Assembly (NCBI GenBank): GCA_963594655.1
Contig: CAVBFD010000030.1
Location: forward strand, 1-31,221
Direction of reading: 5' to 3'
DNA length: 31,221 nucleotides
Origin: Colivivens sp963594655
Lineage (GTDB): Bacteria; Bacteroidota; Bacteroidia; Bacteroidales; Bacteroidaceae
Shown here piece after piece: positions 1 through 9,735 of the stretch. Below the pieces are notes generated by a model that saw nothing but the letters and a program-made list of their open reading frames with translations, searched no databases and was not told where the DNA came from. Within the stretch, counting starts at the first letter, position 1. Every line of letters begins with the position of its first letter. The translations under genes were made by a program, and so were the position numbers.

Positions 1-49
1 AGTAATGTTCAAAGAATAACTTGCGCAACTTTTATTTGCGAATTGCGCC

Positions 50-275
50 AAAGACGGGCTGAAAGCCCAGTAAGCTCCTAGCCCAGGGCAAGCGAAGCGA
101 CACCCTGGGTAACAGACACAAATGGACGTGCGCCCTGTAAGGGCAAAAGCGTTAAAACGCACGTTATGAATGAATTGTGCTTTTGTTCTTACAGAGCGAC
201 ATTCCATACATAAATCTAACCCAGGGTGTCGCTTCGCTTGCCCTGGGCTCGGTGCAGGCTGCCCCTTCGGGGCGC
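50..275. repeat. Nested hairpin array bounded by a 31-base inverted repeat
   Basis: Bases 80-110 and 219-249 are perfect inverted copies of one another (31 bases; core CCCAGGGCAAGCGAAGCGAC). Between and beside them are further small hairpins: 56-68 (GGGCT/AGCCC), 132-144 (GCCCT/AGGGC) and 149-160 (GCGTT/AACGC), the last two enclosed by 126-132/158-164 (ACGTGCG/CGCACGT), and 261-273 (GCCCC/GGGGC). The whole could fold into a multi-arm structure in single-stranded DNA or RNA. It resembles in style the dispersed REP-like palindromic repeats common in Bacteroidota intergenic regions, which may be moved by IS200-like transposases; that link is inference, since no transposase gene is visible here. 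The open frame across 226-429 reads through the repeat and does not look like a real protein. Confidence 0.75.
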
Positions 276-528
276 ACATGTCCTGACAGGTACACTGATA
301 CTCATAACTAAGAGCAGCTTAGTAGTTGCCATTGGACTGTCTTACCAACTCGAAAAGCGGAAGAACCCCCCAAAAAAAATAGTCTCTACCCCCTCTATTG
401 TCGTAAACGACAACAATCAGTTGGTGTAAAAACTGAAACAGCAATCACGTCCTTGCAAGAGCCGGTTTGTTGACATTTTGTCATTTCACGGAGGACACCC
501 GGGAAAGCCTCCAACTCCCCCTTTAATT

Positions 529-584
529 TCACTCGAGTGATTTGATCGATTCACTCGAGTGATTTAATCAATTCACTCGAGTGA
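529..584. repeat. Three 12-base palindromes at 22-base spacing
   Basis: The perfect palindrome TCACTCGAGTGA occurs at 529-540, 551-562 and 573-584, so start-to-start spacing is exactly 22 bases, about two helical turns. The 10-base spacers after copies 1 and 2 are near-identical (TTTGATCGAT, TTTAATCAAT). A symmetric site repeated in phase is what a dimeric DNA-binding protein would recognise, as in an operator array or a replication/partition iteron; this role is inferred. The array lies about 230 bases upstream of the restriction-modification promoter. Confidence 0.8.
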
Positions 585-602
585 AATGACCCCACCAGCC
601 GA

Positions 603-633
603 GACCCCTCTACAGGGGTGTCTACAGGGGTCT
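603..633. repeat. Short tandem repeat with alternative hairpins
   Basis: CTACAGGGGTGT (610-621) is followed directly by CTACAGGGGTCT (622-633). The preceding ACCCCT (604-609) can pair with AGGGGT in either the first copy (614-619) or the second copy (626-631), giving two mutually exclusive hairpins. It immediately follows the palindrome array. Function unknown. Confidence 0.6.
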
Positions 634-815
634 GACAAAAAGTCAAGGAAAACCTCACATTTTGAACACAGAAAGCTCATATTCCGCGCAATTTGATATT
701 TGTGGTTCATCCGCTTTTGTTGGTATGCAGGTTCAATCACGTGGTTCAATTCACGGTTTACCGGAATTGTCGGCTGGTGTTGAGTTGAACATGGACTAAA
801 AAAAAAGAGAAACGC

Positions 816-846
816 TTTGCGGTTACGGAACAAAACCGTAAATTTG
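816..846 (+). promoter_or_regulatory. Promoter of the restriction-modification operon
   Basis: TTTG at 816-819 (-33) and TAAATTTG at 839-846 (-7, consensus TAnnTTTG) are separated by 19 bases, a good match to the Bacteroidetes primary-sigma promoter. Transcription would start near 852 and leave a leader of about 150 bases before the first methyltransferase. The leader begins with a hairpin at 871-893 (AAGTGC/GCACTT with an inner extension). Confidence 0.6.
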
Positions 847-911
847 CAAACAAGTAAAGACAAGACGAGAAAGTGCTACGCAGCGTTGCACTTTTGCTCT
901 GGTCGCACAAT

Positions 912-992
912 ATGTTGCTATTGAACGAAGTACTTGCCGACGGGATAAAGGCGTATGGCGAGGAGAAAGGGAATTTGAACAAAACGGAATGA
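912..992 (+). CDS. Possible 26-residue leader peptide upstream of the methyltransferases
   Basis: An ATG at 912 opens a 26-codon frame ending in TGA at 990-992, 12 bases before the methyltransferase ATG. It starts MLLLNEVLADGIKAYG and ends in a lysine/asparagine-rich tail. No family is recognised and no clear ribosome-binding site precedes it. Because it lies inside the predicted leader it could be a regulatory upstream frame, the 3' remnant of an older gene (the frame stays open back to 858) or chance. Confidence 0.25.
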   Translation: MLLLNEVLADGIKAYGEEKGNLNKTE

Positions 993-1004
993 AGAAAGAA
1001 GATA

Positions 1005-2069
1005 ATGGCAAAGAAACAATATAACATAATAGATCTATTTTGTGGGTGTGGCGGCTTGTCAAAAGGTTTTGAAGAGGCAGGCTACAAGACTTTGCTTGGT
1101 GTGGATATTGAACAGAGTGCATTAAACACTTTTGAGAAGAACCATAATGGAGCGGTAGGTTTGAAATTAGACTTGTCTGCTTCAGACTCATTTGACAAAA
1201 TAGACAAAGTTGTCAATAGCCGGACTATAGACGTGATTGTTGGAGGGCCTCCTTGCCAAGGTTTCAGTCTGACAGGGCCACGTAATTTTGAAGATGAGAG
1301 AAACAAGTTATATCTCGCAATGATAGAGACTGTCCGCCGCTATCATCCTCAAGCATTTCTTATAGAGAACGTGCCAGGCATGGCAAATCTTTATAAAGGA
1401 GCGGTAAAAGACGAAATCGTAAAACGGTTTACCCAAATGGGGTATAATGTAAATTGCAAGATAGTCTGCGCGGCAGATTACGGAGTTCCCCAAATCCGCA
1501 AAAGATTAGTTTTTGTCGGTTTAAGAAACAGTGATGTTAAATATGAATTCCCTAAGCCTATTTTGGAAGAAACAGACTACATCACATGCAAACAGGCAAT
1601 ATCAGACTTGCCTCCCCTTGTTGATGAACTTGGTGAAGAAGTTTCTTCATACACACATGCTCCTGTAACAGAGTTTCAGAAAAAAATGCGCGGTAATTGC
1701 AACGTCTTATACAATCATGTTGCAGTAAACCACAAAGATTTTGTCAAGAAAGTGATAGCACAAGTTCCTGACGGAGGAAACTATAAAGACCTGCCAAAAG
1801 GAGTTGGCGAAAGCAGGACTTTTCATATGGCATGGACTCGTTATGCCAGCAACAAGCCTTCAAGGACTATCGACACAGGACACAGAAACAATTTCCACTA
1901 CGAATGGAACAGATGTCCAACAGTAAGGGAAAGTGCAAGACTCCAATCTTTTCCGGATGATTTTGTGTTTACCGGAAATAAGACACAGCAGAACAAACAA
2001 GTAGGCAATGCTGTACCCGTACTTCTGGCTTATGCTTTGGCAAAACAGATATTAGATTACCTTGACTAA
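1005..2069 (+). CDS. DNA (cytosine-5) methyltransferase, first of two
   Basis: 354 residues, a usual length for a type II m5C methyltransferase. It transfers a methyl group from S-adenosylmethionine to C5 of cytosine in a target sequence and so protects host DNA from the partner nuclease. Motifs in order: motif I DLFCGCGGLSKGFEEAGY (about 10-27), motif IV GGPPCQGFS with catalytic Cys84, motif VI ENV (121-123), motif VIII QIRKR (163-167), a target-recognition region of about 170-300, motif IX RESARLQSFPDDF (308-320) and motif X GNAVP (334-338). All catalytic motifs are intact. It is first in a three-gene operon and its TAA directly abuts the next ATG. Base composition is A/T-rich compared with genes after 4387, which suggests acquisition by transfer. 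The recognition sequence cannot be read from the protein. Confidence 0.95.
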   Translation: MAKKQYNIIDLFCGCGGLSKGFEEAGYKTLLGVDIEQSALNTFEKNHNGAVGLKLDLSASDSFDKIDKVVNSRTIDVIVGGPPCQGFSLTGPRNFEDERNKLYLAMIETVRRYHPQAFLIENVPGMANLYKGAVKDEIVKRFTQMGYNVNCKIVCAADYGVPQIRKRLVFVGLRNSDVKYEFPKPILEETDYITCKQAISDLPPLVDELGEEVSSYTHAPVTEFQKKMRGNCNVLYNHVAVNHKDFVKKVIAQVPDGGNYKDLPKGVGESRTFHMAWTRYASNKPSRTIDTGHRNNFHYEWNRCPTVRESARLQSFPDDFVFTGNKTQQNKQVGNAVPVLLAYALAKQILDYLD

Positions 2070-3314
2070 ATGAAAAAGAAATTACATACAATAGAATTGT
2101 TTGCAGGTTGTGGAGGGCTTCTTGAAGGCTTTCTACAAGAAGGACATTTTGACACTTTAGCCTGTGTAGAGTGGGATCAATACCCATGCTTGACTTTAGC
2201 TAATAGGCTTGAACAAAAATGGCATCATGAAAATGCAAGCAAAGAGGTGATTCGGTTTGACATACAAAGAACAGAAGAGCTTATTAATGGTTTTGATGAC
2301 GCAGAATACGGCAAGCATCAAGGGTTGGCGGCATTGATTGGGGACAAAACAGTCGATGCAATAGTCGGCGGTCCTCCCTGTCAAGCATACTCCCTGGCCG
2401 GACGAATCCGTGATGCGCATGGCATGAAAGAGGATTATCGCAACTATCTATTTGAAAGTTACATTAAAATTGTAGATTATTTCAAGCCAAAATTCTTTGT
2501 CTTTGAAAATGTTATAGGAATTTTGAGTGCGGCTCCAGATGGAACTCCTATCGTAAAACGCATACGTAATGCCTTTATGGCTGCAGGGTATAAAGTTGCT
2601 GAAGATTTCAGGGACACGCTATTTGAAGTAGCCGATTTTGGCATACCGCAACATAGGCGCAGGGTTATTATAATCGGTGTCAGAATAGATGCCTTTGACA
2701 AAGAAAATGCCGCCAATAGTATCAGCGACAAGATGATTACAGAATTCTATAAAGAAATCATGCCATCCATGAAGAGAAAACAAAGAACGGTTTTTGACGC
2801 AATTGGTGATTTGCCCAAAATATTCCCAATCGCAGAACCTATCCGTGAAAATGGCAAAAAGTATTCGCATGTCCCTATAATGTCAAAGGTCGTCTCAAAT
2901 CATGTCCCACGCTTTCACAGCAAAAGAGACATTGATGTTTTTCGCCTTTTAGCAGAAGATATTCAATCGGGCAGAAAAGAATATGTCAGTATTGACAGAT
3001 TAAAGGAATTGTATACTGAAGTTACAGGAAAGAAGAGCAATATACACAAGTACTATGTTCTGAGAAAAGATGAGCCAAGTAACACAATACCAGCCCATCT
3101 ATACAAGGATGGCATGAGGCATATTCATCCCGATCCGGAACAAGCGAGGAGTATCACCGTAAGGGAAGCTGCAAGACTTCAAACTTTCCCGGATGATTTT
3201 GAGTTCCTTGGACCGAATATGGCTCAATTCAAAATGATAGGGAATGCTGTCCCCGTCGATTTCGCAAAAATCGTGGCGTCAGCATTATATAAATTAATGG
3301 AAAAATATTGTTGA
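2070..3314 (+). CDS. DNA (cytosine-5) methyltransferase, second of two
   Basis: 414 residues; a second m5C methyltransferase clearly different from its neighbour, so not a recent duplicate. Motif I ELFAGCGGLLEGF (about 9-21), motif IV GGPPCQAYS with catalytic Cys104, motif VI ENV (146-148), motif VIII QHRRR (194-198), then a longer recognition region (about 205-350) with SNTIPAHLYKDGMRHIHPDP, and motifs IX/X (REAARLQTFPDDF, GNAVP). Its ATG begins on the base after the upstream stop codon, and the endonuclease gene follows after one base, so the three are almost certainly cotranscribed and translationally coupled. Two methyltransferases beside one nuclease often mean an asymmetric target in which each enzyme modifies one strand; that is inference. 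Confidence 0.95.
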   Translation: MKKKLHTIELFAGCGGLLEGFLQEGHFDTLACVEWDQYPCLTLANRLEQKWHHENASKEVIRFDIQRTEELINGFDDAEYGKHQGLAALIGDKTVDAIVGGPPCQAYSLAGRIRDAHGMKEDYRNYLFESYIKIVDYFKPKFFVFENVIGILSAAPDGTPIVKRIRNAFMAAGYKVAEDFRDTLFEVADFGIPQHRRRVIIIGVRIDAFDKENAANSISDKMITEFYKEIMPSMKRKQRTVFDAIGDLPKIFPIAEPIRENGKKYSHVPIMSKVVSNHVPRFHSKRDIDVFRLLAEDIQSGRKEYVSIDRLKELYTEVTGKKSNIHKYYVLRKDEPSNTIPAHLYKDGMRHIHPDPEQARSITVREAARLQTFPDDFEFLGPNMAQFKMIGNAVPVDFAKIVASALYKLMEKYC

Positions 3315-3315
3315 T

Positions 3316-4320
3316 ATGCTTTACTATAAGAATCTTAGAGAAACCATAATCGGGATGCAAGAGGGTCTTGCGTGTTCAAACAACATCATCATCGTCTCAG
3401 GTTATGTAGGCTATCAGCCTATAAAGGATTTATGTGAGCAGTGTAAGGATATAAACATAACCATCATTTACGGTATGTATGGATGCGAAAGAATTAAACA
3501 GCCATTGCATAATGCCCTTGTAGAGATTCAAGAGACATACTCAAATGTAACCATACTTTACTCTACCATACCCGTACATTCCAAAATCTACTCCTGGAAT
3601 TGTGATGACAACATAAAACGCGCCTTGATTGGTTCTGCGAATTTCTCAGTCAATGGACTAATGAATGATTATAAGGAGGTTTTGTCTGATGTAGAGAATT
3701 CGACATTCTTTAGCTTAAAAGAATATTGCGAATATATCAAGGCAAGTTCAATAAACTGCAATAGTTCAAGAGTGGAAGTAAACCAAGTGTCAAAAGCTCC
3801 AGGAAGATGTAAACAAGAGCAACCTTTACTTGCGAAAAATATTTGTCGCATCTCACTTACGGACAAGAATGGATTGGTAAGCAAGAAGTCTGGTTTGAAC
3901 TGGGGTCTTAGTAGTGGACATGTATCAGAAGGAGATGCCTACATACGTATCACATCAAATTATATCAAACAATTCCCTACTTTGTTTCCACCTAAGAAAT
4001 ACATTGGTATAGAAAATCTGGATTCAAAGGGGAAAAGAAACAGGGAAAATGATGAAATCGAATTGATTTGGGATGACGGTGAAAAAATGATGGGATTATT
4101 AGAAGGTCAATCGAGTCCAATAAATGGACTTATATATCCCAAACAACTCAGCAGCAGCCCGAGTAAATCTATTTTAGGGAAATATATCAGAAAGCGGTTA
4201 GGAGTGGATATTAACCACACCATAACAATGGCTGACCTAAAACGTTATGGGCGTAGTAGTATTGACATTTCTCTTATCGGAGAGGGGATATATTATTTGG
4301 ATTTTTCGGCAAAAAGATAA
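3316..4320 (+). CDS. NgoFVII-family type II restriction endonuclease (PLD fold)
   Basis: 334 residues. The N-terminal half (about 1-155) is a phospholipase-D-like nuclease domain carrying one HxK...GSANFS signature: His88, Lys90 and Asn109, followed by Glu121. PLD nucleases of this type act as dimers that share one metal-independent active site. The C-terminal half (about 175-334) fits the DNA-recognition domain of NgoFVII-like enzymes: KSGLNWG near 195, a FPP/WDDG core and the final block LGKYIRKRLG, DLKRYGR, YYLDFS. The gene is last in the operon after two m5C methyltransferases, as expected for a restriction gene. Composition is A/T-rich like its partners. The family call comes from motif memory; the target sequence is unknown. 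No terminator is evident after the stop. Confidence 0.85.
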   Translation: MLYYKNLRETIIGMQEGLACSNNIIIVSGYVGYQPIKDLCEQCKDINITIIYGMYGCERIKQPLHNALVEIQETYSNVTILYSTIPVHSKIYSWNCDDNIKRALIGSANFSVNGLMNDYKEVLSDVENSTFFSLKEYCEYIKASSINCNSSRVEVNQVSKAPGRCKQEQPLLAKNICRISLTDKNGLVSKKSGLNWGLSSGHVSEGDAYIRITSNYIKQFPTLFPPKKYIGIENLDSKGKRNRENDEIELIWDDGEKMMGLLEGQSSPINGLIYPKQLSSSPSKSILGKYIRKRLGVDINHTITMADLKRYGRSSIDISLIGEGIYYLDFSAKR

Positions 4321-4386
4321 CAGAAACAAAGCTAAAGGGATGGACACAAACTCATTCTCAAACAGCAAGACAGTTAGCCCTATACT

Positions 4387-5157
4387 ATGAGTAAATGGTT
4401 GACATTGGGAGTGTTCTGTGTTCTGCTGTGCGTCGTGGGGTGCGGAGGAAACCAGACAGGGAAGGACAGCGCGCAGACTCACACGGACTCTACTGGAAAG
4501 GCCGTAAAGGCAAGAATAAAGATTATCCGCGAGGAGTGCTGGAACTACTCGCGCGGCGGCTACAGGGAACTGAGCTACAGGGAGGTGGTGGAGTACCTGG
4601 AGAACGGACTGGAGAAGAGTCTGAAAATCAAGGACGGCAACGGCGCTTCGTCGGTCACCACGTTCACCTACAAGGACGGAAGACTGGCGACGCGCAGACA
4701 GGCGACGGCGGACGGACAGGCCTACTCCGTGAGTTACGCCTACGACAAGGACGGACGGGTCAAGCATGTGTCGGACGTGTCACGGCCCAAGCCGATTGAG
4801 CGGTATGAGTACAACGACGAGGGACAGGTCACGTGGAAATACTCCTACGACGGGGAGTCGGACAACCCGATGTACGCCAACCGCTATGAGTACGACAAAG
4901 ACGGGCACCTGTCGCTGGAGACGCAGTACAACGAGAACGGAGAGGAACTGCAGGAGAGGCACACCCTCCAGTACGGCAGCGACGGGCTGCTGCACAAGGA
5001 GGAGTTTATAGGACGCTTCGACGGCGACATATCAGTCACTTACGAGTACACGGAGTTTGACGGCGAGGGCAACTGGACGGAGTGCCTGAAGGCGGAAAAA
5101 CACGACAACGGAGACGAGTACAAGTCGCGGACGACAAGGGAGTATGTTTATTACTGA
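4387..5157 (+). CDS. Lipoprotein with YD/RHS-like repeats
   Basis: 256 residues. A lipoprotein signal peptide ends in a lipobox (LLCVVGC, Cys19), followed by a glycine/polar linker without the acidic residues that mark surface-exported lipoproteins, so an inner-leaflet location is more likely. From about residue 95 the protein consists of irregular repeats such as YDKDGRVKHVS, YEYNDEGQVTWKYSY, YEYDKDGHLSLETQY and LQYGSDGLLHKEEF, the YD/RHS-type beta-hairpin repeat found in many Bacteroidota proteins of unknown function. Its G/C-rich coding sequence contrasts sharply with the restriction-modification operon ending 66 bases upstream, so the island edge lies between them. No promoter is clear in the gap. 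Exact role unknown. Confidence 0.8.
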   Translation: MSKWLTLGVFCVLLCVVGCGGNQTGKDSAQTHTDSTGKAVKARIKIIREECWNYSRGGYRELSYREVVEYLENGLEKSLKIKDGNGASSVTTFTYKDGRLATRRQATADGQAYSVSYAYDKDGRVKHVSDVSRPKPIERYEYNDEGQVTWKYSYDGESDNPMYANRYEYDKDGHLSLETQYNENGEELQERHTLQYGSDGLLHKEEFIGRFDGDISVTYEYTEFDGEGNWTECLKAEKHDNGDEYKSRTTREYVYY

Positions 5158-5246
5158 GTTTCAGTTCCGGTTGCAGTGCCGACCGGCGCATTATGCCGTC
5201 AGAGCCGCGCAAACACAGGAAAAACGCATAATGTACGGAATCTATT

Positions 5247-5278
5247 TTGCACAAGCGAAAATTTTATAGTACCTTTGC
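5247..5278 (+). promoter_or_regulatory. valS promoter, which decides the valS start
   Basis: TTTG (5247-5250) and TACCTTTG (5271-5278) are 20 bases apart. Transcription would begin near 5284. The valS frame stays open upstream to 5176, but those codons precede this promoter, so the start is ATG 5335. Confidence 0.75.
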
Positions 5279-5334
5279 AAACAAATTTGAAAGTAAGAAG
5301 AATCAGGATAGGATATTCATACCAATTAGACATT

Positions 5335-8067
<2,733 letters not shown>

Positions 8068-8071
8068 CTAT

Positions 8072-9733
8072 ATGGCAAAAGAGGAACTTGCGCCCAAATA
8101 CATCTTTGCCGCCTCGTGGGAGGTATGCAACAAGGTTGGAGGCATCTACACGGTACTCTCCACCCAGGCGAAGACATTGCAGGAGAAATTCCCCAACAGG
8201 ATTATTTACATCGGGCCGGACTTCTGGATCGGCAAGGAGAACCCACTGTTCAAGGAAAGCAAAAGACTGCTTGCCAAATGGAGACAGGCGGCGCGGAACG
8301 AGGGTCTGGACATACGTGTGGGACACTGGGACATACCGGGAGAACCGATTGCCGTCCTTCTGGACTTCACCCCGTTCTTCCACGAAAAGGACAGGATTTA
8401 CGGATGGGCATGGGAGAACTTCCAGGTGGACTCGCTGCACGGCTATGGCGACTACGACGAGGCATCCATGTTCGCCTACGGTGCGGGACGTGTGGCGGAG
8501 AGCTACTACAGGTTCTTCGGTCTGACAGCCGAGGACAATGTGGTGTTCCAGGCACATGAGTGGATGACCTGCCTCGGCGCGCTCTACCTTCAGAAGGCTG
8601 TGCCGGAAATAGCCACGGTCTTCACCACGCACGCCACAAGCATCGGACGCAGTATCGCCGGCAACAACAAGCCGCTGTACGACCATCTGTGGGACTACAA
8701 CGGAGACCAGATGGCGGAGGAACTCAACATGAGGTCCAAGCACTCGATTGAAAAGCAGACAGCGCACTACATAGACTGTTTCACCACAGTAAGCGACATC
8801 ACGGCTACCGAATGTAAGGCTCTGCTGGAGAAAGAGCCTGACGTGATACTGACCAACGGGTTTGAGAACGACTTCGTGCCTGCCAAGGGCCAGCCGTTCA
8901 ATCAGGCCCGCAAGAAAGCGCGCAAGATAATGCTCAACGTGGCCAACCAGCTGCTTGGGACAGACCTCTCGGACGACACCATCATCATCGGCACCGGAGG
9001 ACGTTACGAATACAAGAACAAAGGCATAGACCTTTTAATAGATTCTCTCAATCGTCTGCGTCTTGACGACACTTTCAAAAAAGACGCGATCGTGTTTATC
9101 AATGTACCCGCATGGACTAAGGGGCCACGGACTGACCTACAGAAACGGATTGAAGAAAAGCGGAAAGAGACAGTCCCATGCGGCAACCCGCGCATTACCC
9201 ATAACCTGTACGACCAGGAGCAGGACTCCATCCTCAACCAGATGAACTGGCTCGGTATGCACAACCGTAAGGAGGACCGTGTGAAGGTGATATTCGTGCC
9301 GTGCTATCTCGACGGCAAGGACGGCATCTTCAACAAGCACTACTACGACCTGCTGGTGGGCAATGACCTCTGTATTTACCCTTCCTATTATGAGCCATGG
9401 GGCTACACTCCGACAGAGAGTGTGGCGTTCCATGTACCTTGTATCACCACCGACCTCGCCGGCTTCGGACTGTGGGCCAACTCACTCAAAGGCTCTGACA
9501 GTGAACTCTGCGACGGGGTGAAGACCATCCACAGGACAGACAGCAACTTTGTGGAAGCCGCCGAGGCAATCAAGGAGACCATCGTCGAGTTCTCCGGACT
9601 TGACAGGAAACAGGTCGCCAAGGTTTGCGGAAAAGCCGCCGGCATCGCGGAGAAAGCACTGTGGGTTCACTTTATAGAGAACTACTATAAAGCGTATGAA
9701 ATAGCTATTAATAACAGAAACAAAAGACTGTAA
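8072..9733 (+). CDS. Glycogen synthase, GT3 (eukaryote-like) family
   Basis: 553 residues. It resembles fungal/animal glycogen synthase rather than bacterial GlgA: the N-terminal glucosyl-donor loop reads NKVGGIYTVLSTQAKTL and the C-terminal Rossmann domain carries YPSYYEPWGYTPTESVAFH with catalytic-site Glu441, then CITTDLAGFG. Family GT3 elongates alpha-1,4-glucan from a nucleotide-sugar donor; whether UDP- or ADP-glucose is used here cannot be read. The protein is shorter than eukaryotic enzymes and lacks their phosphorylated tails. The gene lies 4 bases after valS and 2 bases before the phosphorylase gene, so the three are likely cotranscribed. GT3-type synthases are well represented in Bacteroidota, so this is probably the main glycogen synthase of the cell. 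Confidence 0.92.
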   Translation: MAKEELAPKYIFAASWEVCNKVGGIYTVLSTQAKTLQEKFPNRIIYIGPDFWIGKENPLFKESKRLLAKWRQAARNEGLDIRVGHWDIPGEPIAVLLDFTPFFHEKDRIYGWAWENFQVDSLHGYGDYDEASMFAYGAGRVAESYYRFFGLTAEDNVVFQAHEWMTCLGALYLQKAVPEIATVFTTHATSIGRSIAGNNKPLYDHLWDYNGDQMAEELNMRSKHSIEKQTAHYIDCFTTVSDITATECKALLEKEPDVILTNGFENDFVPAKGQPFNQARKKARKIMLNVANQLLGTDLSDDTIIIGTGGRYEYKNKGIDLLIDSLNRLRLDDTFKKDAIVFINVPAWTKGPRTDLQKRIEEKRKETVPCGNPRITHNLYDQEQDSILNQMNWLGMHNRKEDRVKVIFVPCYLDGKDGIFNKHYYDLLVGNDLCIYPSYYEPWGYTPTESVAFHVPCITTDLAGFGLWANSLKGSDSELCDGVKTIHRTDSNFVEAAEAIKETIVEFSGLDRKQVAKVCGKAAGIAEKALWVHFIENYYKAYEIAINNRNKRL

Positions 9734-9735
9734 AA

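Larger units (their letters stand above)
276..815. other. Gene-poor left flank of the island
   Basis: Apart from the repeats at 529-584 and 603-633, no protein gene is supported. Open frames are short, overlap the repeats and have no family resemblance. A run of C followed by A (366-380) is low complexity. The stretch reads as accessory intergenic DNA, perhaps the remains of an older insertion. Confidence 0.5.

Noticed and set aside
226..429. 67-residue open frame
   Set aside because: Its first part is read through the inverted-repeat arm and the GCCCC hairpin; no family resemblance and no promoter.
529..584. CRISPR array
   Set aside because: The repeats are only 12 bases with 10-base, nearly identical spacers; far too short, and no cas gene is present.
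4395..4799. 134-residue frame overlapping the YD-repeat lipoprotein
   Set aside because: Arg/Gly-rich out-of-frame translation of a gene with a clear lipoprotein signal and repeats in the other frame.
5176..5334. 53-residue N-terminal extension of ValRS
   Set aside because: The extension lies largely upstream of the promoter at 5247-5278, and ValRS similarity begins at ATG 5335.
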